Below, piece by piece: positions 31,000 to 41,864 of a stretch of 60,000 nt of DNA. The number at the start of each line of letters is the position of its first letter. Within the stretch, counting starts at the first letter, position 1. The stretch is from Nematostella vectensis. Lineage: Eukaryota; Cnidaria; Anthozoa; Actiniaria; Edwardsiidae. Made by a program: the position numbers and the translations under genes. The DNA lies in assembly GCF_932526225.1 (NCBI RefSeq), contig NC_064042.1, forward strand, positions 7,001,540-7,061,539. The letters are read 5' to 3'. Under the pieces are notes generated by a model. The model had not been told where the DNA came from. It did no database searches and saw only the letters and a program-made list of their open reading frames with translations.

Positions 31000-31867
31000 T
31001 CCTCCTGAACATCATGTTTGTGCTTCTCTGGCCCCTGCCCTTCCTAATTTTTTTTTCTAAGTAGGCCATCAATGAATCGGCCTCCTCACTCCTCCATAGA
31101 AGCTTATGCTTGTAAAGCAGTTTAGGTGCTTCCTCGTCAGACCCCTCATTTTCTCCATCAGACCCTGTGTGCTCTGAGGACATATAGCCCACAGACATGA
31201 TTTCAAAGTATTTCCCTTTTCTCTCCTCGTTGATGCTAGAGCTTTCCCTCAAGGTCTTTTTTCGTAGCGTTGTTTTCTACAAAAAGAGAAGAGAAACAAA
31301 TGTATTTGATTTTCTGAATATTGTGAGTTGTTGTCCAGGGAATTCTTGCCTTTTTGAATCATGCATTAAAAATTGAGATTTGGACCTTGACTATATAAAC
31401 TGAATCACAAGAGTACCTTGTTTTTATGTGACTGTGAAATAGATACTAACCAAATACCTACTGCTATACACAATGAAGGTAATTTTTATTGTATTTTCCT
31501 TTTCACTCTTTACTAGTAGACACTATTAAACACTGATTATTAGTAGTTTTTGTTTCAAAGTCCGATGAATACCACTCTAAGGGGCCATTTACATAGACTA
31601 GGGTTCCTCGGGGGGAGGGGGGGATTTGGATTTGATAATTGGTAGATATATCTAGCAATAGTCTGGCAATGGGATAGGAGACCAACATCTTAGAGGATTA
31701 AGGTCTTCATAATTATTTATGCCATAGATATCACATGAATCATTAGTTTTAGTCATACTCACTGTGTTAAGCCGGCTGCGCTTTCTCTGCCTGTTTAAGG
31801 TGGCATCATAACTGTCATTTGCTTTTGTGACATGCTCCCTCTTTTTAGTTCTGAAATGGACATGCAT
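30929..31867 (-). CDS. Two-exon gene carried by the CACTA-like element
   Basis: Exon 1 (31763-31867) starts at ATG 31867 and ends ACA|GTGAGT. Exon 2 (30929-31276) follows CTCTTTTTGTAG; both are phase 0, giving about 150 residues. Exon 1 is basic (RTKKREHV, RQRKRSRLN). Exon 2 has VGYMSSE, an acidic DGENEGSDEE segment, then LLWRSEEADSLMAYLEKK, basic RRK and a conserved-looking IGAPDWAVK ending. An upstream noncoding exon probably lies at about 32945-33030, with donor CTTTCAG|GTAAGCC. I do not recognise a domain. Its role could be an accessory protein of the transposon. Confidence 0.55.
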
Positions 31868-34130
31868 TGCAGCTGCAAAAGAAAAAAAAGGAATTTGTCA
31901 TCAGGGGCAGATGCAGGAATTTTCCATAGGGGTGGTTGCAGTACTAATTTGAACTGGTGGGGAGTATAATGGATCATTGATTAAATGGGTATCATCATGG
32001 GTATATGTATAGGTGTATGGTGGATGTGTGCCTCTGGTCATGAGTCAAGGTTAGTAGCGAAAGACCTGTGAGGAAGCAGACGATTTTGCCTTCAATCTAA
32101 ACAGTTTGGTTTCTTAACAATATCCAGGGTCCAGAATAAGCTTTTGAAAAAGGTTGTCTGCTGAGATGAACGGTCATACTCACTGTGGACGGATCATGCT
32201 TCATTTGCAAACTTTATTAGATCTGAGATCAGAGTTTTAAGTTGACGGCGGTGGTTAACTGCTGGTTCCTGCCTTCTAATGAAACCCCTGATATTGATTG
32301 CTTATATTGATTATGTTGACTGACTTTGAATTAAGTGTCATCCTTTTTTCGAACCAAAGCATAAAATACTGGACAACTAAAACTTATAGTAAAAAGACAC
32401 AATAAAAAATGCAATATTTCTTAGGGATTTTCCGCTGAAAATGTAAAAAGGTTGTTTTCTTACCATTGAAAATCATCATTCTATATCTGGTTGCATTTGT
32501 TGTGTTTTTTTTTCTGGGGTAGCATTATCTCAGGAAAAAACAACAATAATTAAAACAACAATTGATTTGGTATTTGAAATCTAGGCTGACAATATTGGCA
32601 TTGTTCTGTGATTAATTATTCTTAATGATTACCAGAAAAATAAAGAGATGCCAAGCAATGTACTAGCTCAATAACAACCGAGCATAATCTTAAAAAAAAA
32701 CATTGATTTGTATAAAATACAATTCAATAAAACAAGCGCTTCATGTGAAGAATATAAGATTTCTCCGCTGGCCAGATAAGATAGAACCGAAGGCTCTTTA
32801 GCGTACGGCGGAACGCTGATTCGAATCGAATGAGACACTACTCAAAGAGGAAAAAGATCACCTAAACTCGAAAGGTTGCAATTAAAGACAAAAAATAATC
32901 AAGAAACGAATAAACAAGAACTGGTTCCGGTCAGTTAGGCTTACCTGAAAGTCTCTGAGGCTCCCTTTCGGCGAGAATTTCAGCGAGTTCTGTCTTCACT
33001 GTTGAATTCTCACCTCACGCACGCAGTCGCTGATTTCCCGCATTTAAAGCTCTGTTTTCCCTCCAAACTTGAAGGTTATGTGGTCAACATGTTTTCATTG
33101 GTAGGCTTTGCCATTCGATTTGATGTCATTGAAAGAAATAGCGAATCTTTTGGCGTGGATTTAGAGAGAAGTTAGATGAACCAAAGTCACACTTCTAAAC
33201 ACGCTATGCGAATAGCCCGCCGTGGTAGTCACGTGAAGGGAAAACAATAGATACGCTTGCGCGTCACTTCCTCTCGCATATATGACGACTGACTTCCTCT
33301 CCGCCGGTGAAGCTGTTATTATTACTGCTAAAGGCAAAGTAATCCTAAAATAATGCGAATATCAATTTTTCATCGCTTTTTCTTTCTGCCAAAATACAAA
33401 TCACTTGGTTAAACAAGAAACCGAATATTCTTAAAGCTATTTATATGCGTTTCATAAAACGTTCCTGATATTAGCCAAAAAATATTATGTTTAGAAACTA
33501 AATTAACTTCTAAACTACGGAAAATATTTTCTAAGTCCAACGAATATGATGAAATTTAGAACTAATGAAAGACACTTAAATCTCCTAAAGATTATAAGTT
33601 TTCGATAAAGGCAAAGAAAGTTACTTAAAGTCAATACTACATTTAAAGGAGTTCAAGTTAACAATCAATATCTACTTAAAGTTGCTACTGACTATAAGAG
33701 CCCTACTTAAATGTAACTTAAATTCTTTTTTAAAGTTACTACTGACTTTAAGTGTGGCCTTTAAATGCAACATATAGACAGTAGTAAATTTAAGGTACAT
33801 TTTGGATATGTCTTAAATGCACTTAAATTCTTTATTTCGTCCAGTGTCATAATTATTTATAATATAGACACCAGTGTTTTGCTAGATAATAAGCTTATAT
33901 ACACAACTCGTAAAATTATAATATAGGAAACTACATTCGGGACCTCGAGTGATGAATTCTGATGAATCATTTGAAGCGATTTTGTCTGTTTTCTGTGTAT
34001 GTCTATATAATTAAGATAAAAAACGGTGGTAGTAAGATTACATGGCCAATGCTTACAATTTAGCTTTCTCTGCTCTAATATTCGGACTCCAGCTTCATGG
34101 AGGACGCCATCTTGTGAGTGGAATACAAGT
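31868..34130. other. Interior of the CACTA-like element, 5' leader and repeats
   Basis: Contains the presumed 5' noncoding exon near 32945-33030 and a block at about 33550-33840 with recurring TTTAAAGT/ACTTAAA motifs in both orientations. No open frame with recognisable content was found. Confidence 0.35.
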
Positions 34131-34184
34131 GTCACGTGGTTTTACTGTATGTAAGCGACATACAGAGAAACCACGTGACTGTGA
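34131..34184. repeat. Hairpin with CACGTGGTTTT arms
   Basis: CACGTGGTTTTACTGTATGT is followed after a 5-bp loop by ACATACAGAGAAACCACGTG, a nearly perfect palindrome. It could be a solo miniature element or a structural site. Confidence 0.6.
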
Positions 34185-34247
34185 CGCAAGATACTAAAAT
34201 ATCTTGACTGCGGGATTTTCGGACAATGTTTTAAGGGTAAAATAAAT

Positions 34248-34350
34248 AAGTTATTTACCGACTTGGGGTCGGTCCGAATAGAGAAAAACTGTGACAGAGG
34301 TCTGGGAAATGCTGACCGAGGCCGGACCTCTTAGCCGGTAAATAACCTAT
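34248..34350. repeat. Short inverted-repeat unit (TTATTTACCG ... CGGTAAATAA)
   Basis: GTTATTTACCGACTTGGGGT pairs with a CCGGTAAATAAC end about 80 bp away. Internal GGTCGGTCCG and CCGAGGCCGGACC segments also pair. It looks like a miniature element nested in the CACTA-like transposon. Confidence 0.45.
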
Positions 34351-34596
34351 ATATTACACCGCCATCTGGCCGCTCTCGCCTTTTTTCCATCAAACCCGCG
34401 TATAAGAAACACACACAAAAAACTCGACGATTTTCACTAGTATCTTGATGATGATTTTATATATTGGCCTACTAAAAGCGACAACAAAACAATTTGTCGC
34501 ACACGACTGTCACCGTCAAACACTAAGTGATATTAAAACACACCTTGCAGATATAAGTAAAGATAATCTAGTGAGTGTAAATCCATGCAAATCTAA

Positions 34597-34912
34597 ATTT
34601 GATCTTTGAACTGTATTTGCACAAAATACAAACATGAAATTTACATACAAATTTACAACCCAAGCAAATTATTCAAAGTTGATCTTTGAACTGTATTTGC
34701 ACAAAATAAAAACATGAAATTTACATAAAAATTTACCATCCAAGCAAATCAGTCAAAGTTGATCTTTGAAATGTTATTTGCACAAAATACAAACATGAAA
34801 TTTACATACAAATTTACCATCCAAGCAAATTATTCAAAGTTGATCTTTGAAAAGTGTTTGCACAACATGCAAATATAAAATTTGTATACACGTTTACTAC
34901 CAAAGCAAATCA
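34597..34912. repeat. Subterminal tandem repeats, ~80-bp unit, four copies
   Basis: Each unit runs AAAGTTGATCTTTGAA, then TTTGCACAAAATACAAACAT, GAAATTTACATA and CCAAGCAAAT. Subterminal arrays of this type serve as transposase-binding regions in CACTA elements (family knowledge). Confidence 0.7.
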
Positions 34913-35062
34913 GGCACCAAATATAGTGCCTGATATTTACATCATATTTGCGCGATAGGCAAAGTTGTGTAAATCCGTTTTTTCGTCCAGTGTAGACAGC
35001 AGTGGTGAGGTCATCGGGAAGGGTTCTGGTTGGTCTATGCTTGACTATGCCCGCTGGGATGG

Positions 35063-35171
35063 CCAATCGTAGGTCTAGATAGTGTGTGACGTCATAATAT
35101 CCTATAGGACATGGGTCATGATTGGATGGTTTTCAAAAAAGTGTTTTATTGGCTGGTTGGTTCTATAAAAG
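35063..35171 (+). promoter_or_regulatory. Promoter of the polymerase region: CCAAT, CRE-like and TATA boxes
   Basis: CCAAT at 35063-35067, TGACGTCA at 35087-35094 and TATAAAAG at 35164-35171, the last 47 bp before the ATG at 35218. The element set and order mirror the TIR promoters. Confidence 0.65.
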
Positions 35172-35217
35172 AGGGTGTATTCTCACTAGAGTTTCAGTCC
35201 CCTTGGCTGTTCCAGCC

Positions 35218-35637
35218 ATGGTTAACAACGGGAACGGAAATGGGTGTGACGACAACGACGGTGACGATTGGCTTAGACGCTTGTTGGAGGTGCTACCAGA
35301 CCCAATCGAGGAGGATAACTACCTCCCCCCAGATTTCTTCTACGATAGTCTTGCTGACTCACCCCAGTTTGCTTCCCTCGATGAGTTGTTCAACTACATA
35401 AACTATTATAGCAGCCTAGAGGATGACTGTGTGTCTTCCGAGGGCCCTTTTTTGGACGTAGCTGGTCCTTCTGGGGGACATAAAGGTGGAGGCAGTGGTG
35501 GGGTGAAGCGGCCGTACGATTCCGAGGTGAGGAGGAAGAGGCTGACAGTGATAAGGAGAGTGTGGTGTACGAACTGCGGCAAACATCCACCAAACGGTCT
35601 ACTAAAATGCGCACCGATTGCACCGATTATGATTTAA
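35218..35637 (+). CDS. Acidic protein before PolB, possibly its displaced N-terminus
   Basis: ATG 35218 gives 139 residues. They start with an Asn/Gly/Asp-rich segment, then alternating aromatic and acidic residues (EEDNYLPPDFFYDSLAD), a Gly/His linker and a basic end. The frame overlaps the polymerase frame by 31 bp. The polymerase frame itself is open upstream of its ATG and encodes a strongly acidic stretch beside this ORF's basic end. A one-base shift near 35520-35540 would therefore fuse the two. It may be a separate transcriptional regulator or the PolB N-terminus. Confidence 0.5.
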   Translation: MVNNGNGNGCDDNDGDDWLRRLLEVLPDPIEEDNYLPPDFFYDSLADSPQFASLDELFNYINYYSSLEDDCVSSEGPFLDVAGPSGGHKGGGSGGVKRPYDSEVRRKRLTVIRRVWCTNCGKHPPNGLLKCAPIAPIMI

Positions 35638-38600
35638 AGGTCGATTTACCTTTGCGTGATACCATAGAGGAGGCTTTGGAAGATGTGGAGGGAGTATTGG
35701 ACAGGGTGCTCGACGATACGTTACGTGGGGTCCAAGGGCATGATTACGCGCGTATCACCATTGACGCTCCCTCTTTAAGAAACCCAATTGCGTTACCATT
35801 TATGCGCCGTCACCAACTTACCCCTCAACGAATCATGGGTGTCATAGAGACGGTTGTGCAATCTAACCAACAGTTTGTGTTCGAGGGAGACTTCAGGCTC
35901 CATGTTATCCGTACCCACCTCCCATCAGGGGCTGGGAAGAACAATGTTAAGAACTCTTGTACATTGAACACGTGCGATTTGGAGGAAGGGGAAAAGAAGT
36001 ATTATTCGCATTCAGAACAGTGACGGGTTGTGTGCTGCACGCGCTATTGCTGTTGGTATGGCGTGTCTGACTAAGGACCCTAATGCCACCAAGTTGTATA
36101 AACCGACACGGGGTCGCACACGTGGCCCTTTGCTCCCCTTGCAAACGGAGCGTGCCAAGATGTTGCATGCTGAGGCTGGTGTGCCCGAGGGGCCATGTGG
36201 GATCCCTGAAATCCAACAATTTCAACGTCATCTAGAAGGGCAAGGATTTGAGTTGAATGTGGTGTCCCGGGAGCATGCTAACACTGTGATCTACTCTGGA
36301 GACTTACCTGACCCTAAGTATAGGCTTTACCTATATTATGCCAGGGGTCATTTCGACTACGTCAAAAGCATGCCAGGGTTGCTAGGCCGTTGCTATTATT
36401 GTACAGTGTGCAAGAAAGGGTATGATAGTGGACAACAGCACAAGTGTGTGAACTTGTGTTATGGCTGCGGTGAGTTGGATTGTTCCCCTTTAGTACCACC
36501 GCCCGAACAAGACCACCGTTGGAATTGGAAGTATTGCCCCGAGTGTAACAGATACTTCCGTACACCCAAGTGCTTTGACAACCATAAACTTGTTAAGCCT
36601 AGGGGGATAGTTGGTAAGAAGAATGTCACCCCACGGTCATACTGCCAACTATACCATAAATGTGAGACATGTGGCAAACGTATCGATATGGTTGCTATCC
36701 AAAAGGAGGGGAGGGGACATGTATGCGGGGAGTACAAGTGTACCGTTTGCAAGGAAGTGGTCCCCCCTGGCCACTTGTGTTACGTAACGGTAGGCGCCGA
36801 TGCCCTACCAAAGGATAAGGACGACGACGATAGCATGCGCATTATCGTCTTCGATGTCGAGGCTATGCCACTGGGTGAGAAACATACGCCGAATTTTGTG
36901 GGTGCTCAAAAACTGTGCGACACGTGTAAGGAGTGGCCGATGGACCGTTTGGAGTGTGGTACTTGTGGGGTCCGGAAACACAGTTTTGTCACTATCCAAG
37001 CGTTTTGTGACTGGCTGTTTGGTACACATGCCTGGCGCATAACTTCAAAGGCTACGACTCCTACTTTATTTTGGAGTACCTTTTCGAGAATGGTATCAAA
37101 CCTAATGTGATCTTCACTGGTGGGAAGGTGATGCATTTGAAGGTAGACTCACTGAAGATCGATATGAAGTGCACTTTGAACTTCTTACAGATGCCATTGA
37201 GTAAACTCCCCAAAGCTTTTGGGTTCGACCATATCTCCCAGTAGGGTGTTTTTCCTCACTTTTTTAACACTGTCGAGCACCAAGACTATGTTGGGCCAAT
37301 GCCCGATTTGAGTTACTATGACTTACGGGGTATGAAGGAAGAGGATGCCCAATGGCATCGGGAGCAAGTTTCCCGTGGGGTGGTGTTCAACTTGAGGGAG
37401 GAGCTCGCCATTTACTGTCACCAGGATGTTGAGGTGTTGAAGAAGGCTGTGGTGGCTTTCGATAAACTTATCATGGATGCTGTTGGTCTCCACCCATTTA
37501 AAATAGCTATCACCATAGCTTCGCTGTCGAGTCGGATCTTACGCTCGAGATTTTTGGAGAAGGGCGCAATTGGGCTAATCCCCTTACGTGGGTATCGTGG
37601 CCACGATGTGCAGTCTTTGAAGGCACTGCAGTGGTTGAAATACCTGGAGCACCGTGAAGGTGATGGGGTGTGTATCCAACACGCGGGGAACGGAGGGGAG
37701 GTGCGCCTAGCTGGTAGAATTAAGGTGGATGGTTACGCAGCTGCCACTTACACTGTCTACCAATACCAAGGATGTTTTTACCATGGCTGCTCTACTTGCT
37801 TCCTACCCGATACTGTTAACCCCTTAACGCACACCACTATGCGGGAGCTCCGTGATCACACGCGTGCTACAGAGTTGCGTCTGAAGGCCTTAGGGTATAA
37901 TTACGAGGAGGTTTGGGAGTGCCAATTCGATGCCCGGTTGAACAGTGATGTAAAACTACAAGCCATTGTAGGGGAGGTGGAACACTCGGTCCCCCTCAAC
38001 CCCCGTGACGCCTTCTTTGGTGGTAGGACTAATGCCATCCAATTGCATTATGAGGCGAAAGTGGAGGAGGGTGAGCGGATACACTACTATGACTTCACAT
38101 CGCTGTACCCCTGGGTGAACGCTACGTGTGAGTACCCAGTTGGTCACCCCGATGCCATTGTCACCGAGAACTTTGAAGAGGACCTCCACGTATACAAAGG
38201 GTTGATGAAAATCCGTGTGTTACCTCCCCGTAACCTCTTTTTCCCTGTCCTCCCAATCCGTGTCAACCAGAAACTGATGTTCCCACTATGTCTCCGCTGT
38301 GCCGAGATGGGGGGCAAGGGGGTTGTAACCACTCGGATGAGGAGCGGGCGTTTACAGGGACGTGGTGCCACCCCGAGATCTTCAAGGCCCTTGAGGAAGG
38401 CTACACTGTGCTCCGTGTTTACGAGGTATGGCACTGGAAGAAGTTGGAGCGCTTGTTCAAGGGGTATATCGATACCTTTTTGAAATACAAGCAGGAGGCC
38501 TCGGGGTGGCCAGCGTGGTGCGACACCGATTCCGACAAGCAGCGTTACCTCGACGAGTACGAACAGCACCAAGGTATCCGTTTGGACAAGGAGAAAGTCG

Positions 38601-39334
38601 CGAAGAACCCAGGTCTCCGTAGTGTGGCGAAGATGGCCTTAAATTGTATGTGGGGGAAGTTCGGAGAACAACCCAACCCAAGACGCACCAAATACGTTAG
38701 CGAGCCTATAGAGTATTTCGACTTGCTGGTGAACGATAGTGTCGAAGTGAACGACGTGTTCATTGTGAACGATGACCTTATCCAAGTTCACTATAAATTG
38801 GGGGAGAAATTCCAAGAGTTGAAACCACACACTAATGTTGTAGTGGCGGCCTTCACCACGGCGTTTGCGCGGCTGAGGTTGTTTGGGGTAATGAAACGCC
38901 TAGGGCCACGTTGCCTGTATCATGATACGGACAGTGTTATCTTTTTACAACGCCCTGGGGAGTGGATGCCACCCCTTGGTGACTACCTAGGGGATTTGAC
39001 TAGCGAATTGGATGGAGGGGATTTCATTAACTGTTATTCTTCAACTGGTCCAAAGAGTTATGGGTACACTACTTACAGTGGGAAATCTGTGTGTAAGGTA
39101 AAAGGACTGCACTTGAACATCCGCACAGCAGGTATTGTCAACCAGAAGACTATGATGGAACTCTTGGCTGAGGAGGGTGAAGAGCGTCACGTTGCTCTCC
39201 CTTATACCATTCACCGCAATGTAGAGAAAAGAACCTTGCACACGATACCAGCGTACAAAACTTTTAAGATGGTGTATAACAAACGGGTGCGCAGAGGTGT
39301 GTCTACCTACCCCTATGGTTACTACTTACTGTAA
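35607..39334 (+). pseudogene. polB: Protein-primed-type family B DNA polymerase, broken
   Basis: Replicative polymerase of the Polinton lineage. The recognisable parts are: a Cys-rich N-terminal region with several CxxC pairs (about 36390-36800); exonuclease motif I FDVEA (about 36850); the ExoII-type NFKGYDSY (about 37040); palm motif A DFTSLYP (about 38090); motif B KMALNCMWGKFG (about 38630); and motif C YHDTDS (about 38920). The coding sequence changes frame near 35965-36001, between about 36960 and 37038, and near the G-rich run at 38309-38330. It has an in-frame TAG at 37242-37244. All catalytic motifs survive in some frame. It is either recently inactivated or affected by homopolymer assembly errors. 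Confidence 0.9.
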
Positions 39335-39362
39335 AGCCTACTAAATAACGGTAGTAATGATA

Positions 39363-39421
39363 ATAAAAAAAGAAGGTACCCCCATCGGTGGTGGTGTGTG
39401 TCTTATTTTTCGCATAAATAA
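39363..39421 (+). promoter_or_regulatory. Poly(A) signal of PolB and TATA-like box of the integrase
   Basis: AATAAA at 39363-39368 closes the polymerase transcript. CATAAATA at 39414-39421 precedes the first ATG of the integrase region at 39455 by 34 bp. Confidence 0.5.
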
Positions 39422-39454
39422 GGGGGTGGTGGTAGTTGGGGTATCACTTGCGAC

Positions 39455-40793
39455 ATGGGTTGCTTTGGTGCGGATCCTCTCCACCCACGTTTCGATTGTC
39501 GTACGGCATTGGAGCGCATGCGCTGCCTCTTTGCGTGTTGCGGGGGTAATATTAACATTCGAGACTCGCAGCTCGATGGCAAAGCCCCCAACGAAAGCGA
39601 AAGTAAAAAAAAAATATGTTACGAAGAAGAGGAAGAGGGGGAGGGTGGGGGGAGGGGGGGAGAAGGAGGGGAAGAAGAAGATGACCAAGAAAGCTATCGA
39701 CCAGCTTCTTTATCAAATCTATTACGATCCAAATCGTCCAGCAGCTTTGGGGGGAGTGAGCAAACTACTCCGAGCGGTACGTTCCAAAGGGGTGAGTCGG
39801 GCCCAAGTGGAAGCATGGCTTCGGACTCAATCCACTTACACGCTCCATAAGCCCTATAGGCGGCGTTACTCGCGCCAACGGGTGGTGGTGAATGGGATGG
39901 ATGAGCAATGGCAAGCGGATTTGTGTGATATGCAGTCGTATAGCTCGGTCAATGATGGATACAAATACATACTCACTGCGATTGACGTGTTGAGCAAGTA
40001 CGGTTGGGCTGTCCCCTTGAAAGACAAAACAGGCCCCCAGATCGTTAAGTCGTTCGAGACCATTTTCAAAGGTGGACGTCAACCCGAGAAGCTTCAAACG
40101 GATGACGGTACTGAGTTCAAGAACCGGACTTTTCAAGCGTTCCTTAAATCCAAGGGGATCCATTACTTCTCTACGCGTAGTGAGCTGAAGGCTTCTGTGG
40201 TGGAGCGGTTTAACCGTACCCTTAAGACTTGGATGTAGCGCTGGTTTACCCATAAGGAGACCCGTCGGTACATCGAATTGTTACCCGAGTTGGTTAATAA
40301 CTACAACCATTCCTATCACCGTAGCATCCGCCGCGCCCCCGCGGATGTAGTTACGTATGACGATGCCCAGGAGGTGTGGGGTGTCCTGTATGGGGGAAAA
40401 AAGACGGGGGTGAAAGCCAAAAAGAGGCTGCCACCAAAATTTTACGTTGGTGATAAAGTGCGGATCAGTAAAGTCAAGCACATCTTTGCCAAAGGGTATA
40501 TCCCTAACTGGACAGAAGAGGTGTTTACGGTGGGTCAGCGGTACAACGACCCAAAACAAAAAGACTATGCGTACCGTCTTCGCGAGTACGACGGGTCATG
40601 GCTGGAGGGGCGGTTTTACGAACCCGAACTGCAACCTGTCCACATCGACGAGGAGAAAGAACTGTACCGCATTGAGAAAATAGTCAAGACACGCGGGAAG
40701 GGGAGGGGGAGAGAGTACCTTGTGAAGTGGCGCGGGTGGCCTGCCAAGTACAATAGTTGGGTACCTGCCCAGCAAATGCATAAAATCGCATGA
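39455..40793 (+). pseudogene. int: Retroviral-type integrase with C-terminal chromodomain, interrupted by TAG
   Basis: The DDE core is clear: the first Asp in QADLCDMQ (about 39915), the second in QTDDGTEF (about 40100), and Glu in VVERFNRT about 34 residues later. Downstream are the NNYNHSYHRS segment and an SH3-like region. The C-terminus carries a chromodomain (YRIEKIV, then YLVKWRGWP and NSWVPAQQ, 40665-40790) that would guide insertion to methylated histones. An in-frame TAG at 40236-40238 cuts the protein after the catalytic Glu. Upstream, the first ATG after the TATA box (39455) is in another frame from the core. The core frame has an ATG at 39576, so a further shift near the A tract at about 39606 is possible. 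Confidence 0.9.
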
Positions 40794-40826
40794 GTCGTGC
40801 GTTCCCCCCTCAGTTTCCCATGCACC

Positions 40827-41861
40827 ATGACGGACCAACAGCAATTCTACGTAACGTTACCCAGCAACGCCATCGAAGGTGCTCTCCCTGGTAACACCAT
40901 CAGCGATTTCACCATATGGACGCCAAAAACTTTTGACTTACGTAGTGGGAGGTGGCAAGTGGGGTTGGTGCACCTTATCTACCCTAGGACATGGTTGAAG
41001 TTCCCACCCGAGGATAGCGATATTTGGATCTACCATAAGACCCCTGACCCTGATTGGTATGCCAGTTGGGCTGACAAAGACAACCCTAGCGCCCTTATCC
41101 CCCAAGATAAAATAAATAATAAATGGACGCACATCAAACTGGATGACTTCCAAGCCCCAAAGTGGCATCAAGTCGCCTTCAACCTCAAGAAAGCGGTAGA
41201 CCAATTCAACGCTGGTAGGGTGAAAGTGAGACAGCAACTTGGCCAAGGTAATGTGGTGGATGTGCTTGTTGCAATAGATACATTGACGAGACAGACCAAC
41301 ATAGCAATAGCGAAAGGGAACCAACTTCTCCTACGGCCACGGGTGGCTATGGCGATAGGGTACAGGCAATGGATTTCGGGGGAGTGGGTCATGCAATTGC
41401 ACCCTAACGACGGTGTCCTCCCACCCGATTACCAGTTTGGCCCAACCGAAGCACACAGAACTCTGTTGAACTGGGTCCCCTTTAGTTATGATGCTTTGAG
41501 CTTGTTCCCGGGTTCCGGGGACTTCTACCCACCGACCTCCCGGCCCTTTGCCTCCAAGGAGTCCGACATCACCATCGAAAATCTACAACCCTTCCAAAAC
41601 ATGTACGTGTATTCCAACATGTCCGAGGGGAACCTCGTCATAGGGAGTGATAACAGCAATCTCTTGCGTGTAATAACACCCGAAGGGGGGTATGGCGGTG
41701 CTGTGGAGCGGGATTTCACCGTGCCCTATTACTTCCCGGTACGCACCCAACTCGTGGATAGGGTCCACTTCTATATAACTGACGATAAAGGGCAACCCAT
41801 CTCATTCCAGTCCGGCGCAGTGGTGGGGACATTGCATTTCCAACCCGTCCGGTTCGCTTGA
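40827..41861 (+). CDS. Penton-like minor capsid protein 1 (single jelly-roll)
   Basis: From ATG 40827 the product is 344 residues, typical of Polinton minor capsids. Visible landmarks are NTISDFTIWTPKTFDL, RSGRWQVGLVHLIYP, a central PNDGVLPPDY loop and a C-terminal VHFYITDDKGQPISFQSG strand region. The penton-like protein fills capsid vertices beside the major capsid protein. It is intact, follows the integrase by 33 bp and is separated from its paralogue by three bases (TGA-GCG-ATG). No TATA box precedes it. Assignment rests on position and family-like sequence. Confidence 0.8.
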   Translation: MTDQQQFYVTLPSNAIEGALPGNTISDFTIWTPKTFDLRSGRWQVGLVHLIYPRTWLKFPPEDSDIWIYHKTPDPDWYASWADKDNPSALIPQDKINNKWTHIKLDDFQAPKWHQVAFNLKKAVDQFNAGRVKVRQQLGQGNVVDVLVAIDTLTRQTNIAIAKGNQLLLRPRVAMAIGYRQWISGEWVMQLHPNDGVLPPDYQFGPTEAHRTLLNWVPFSYDALSLFPGSGDFYPPTSRPFASKESDITIENLQPFQNMYVYSNMSEGNLVIGSDNSNLLRVITPEGGYGGAVERDFTVPYYFPVRTQLVDRVHFYITDDKGQPISFQSGAVVGTLHFQPVRFA

Positions 41862-41864
41862 GCG

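Larger units (their letters stand above)
30012..34992. mobile_element. CACTA/EnSpm-like DNA transposon nested in the provirus, 4,981 bp
   Basis: A perfect 22-bp inverted repeat CACTGGACGAAAAAACGGAT plus TT is at 30012-30033 and 34971-34992. TAG duplicates the target (30009-30011 and 34993-34995). Termini beginning CACTG with a 2-3 bp duplication fit the CACTA/EnSpm group. The sequence rejoined across the insertion (GTCTAGACAGCAG) resembles 29518-29535 of the provirus, which supports the junction. Subterminal repeats occur at 34597-34912. It carries one spliced gene but no evident transposase, so this copy is probably non-autonomous. Confidence 0.85.

Noticed and set aside
39455-39850. Separate MGCFG-starting protein (131 codons) before the integrase
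   Set aside because: Its later half overlaps the integrase core frame and becomes Glu/Gly low-complexity. An N-terminal integrase exon or frameshift is at least as likely, so I kept it as a note in the integrase entry.
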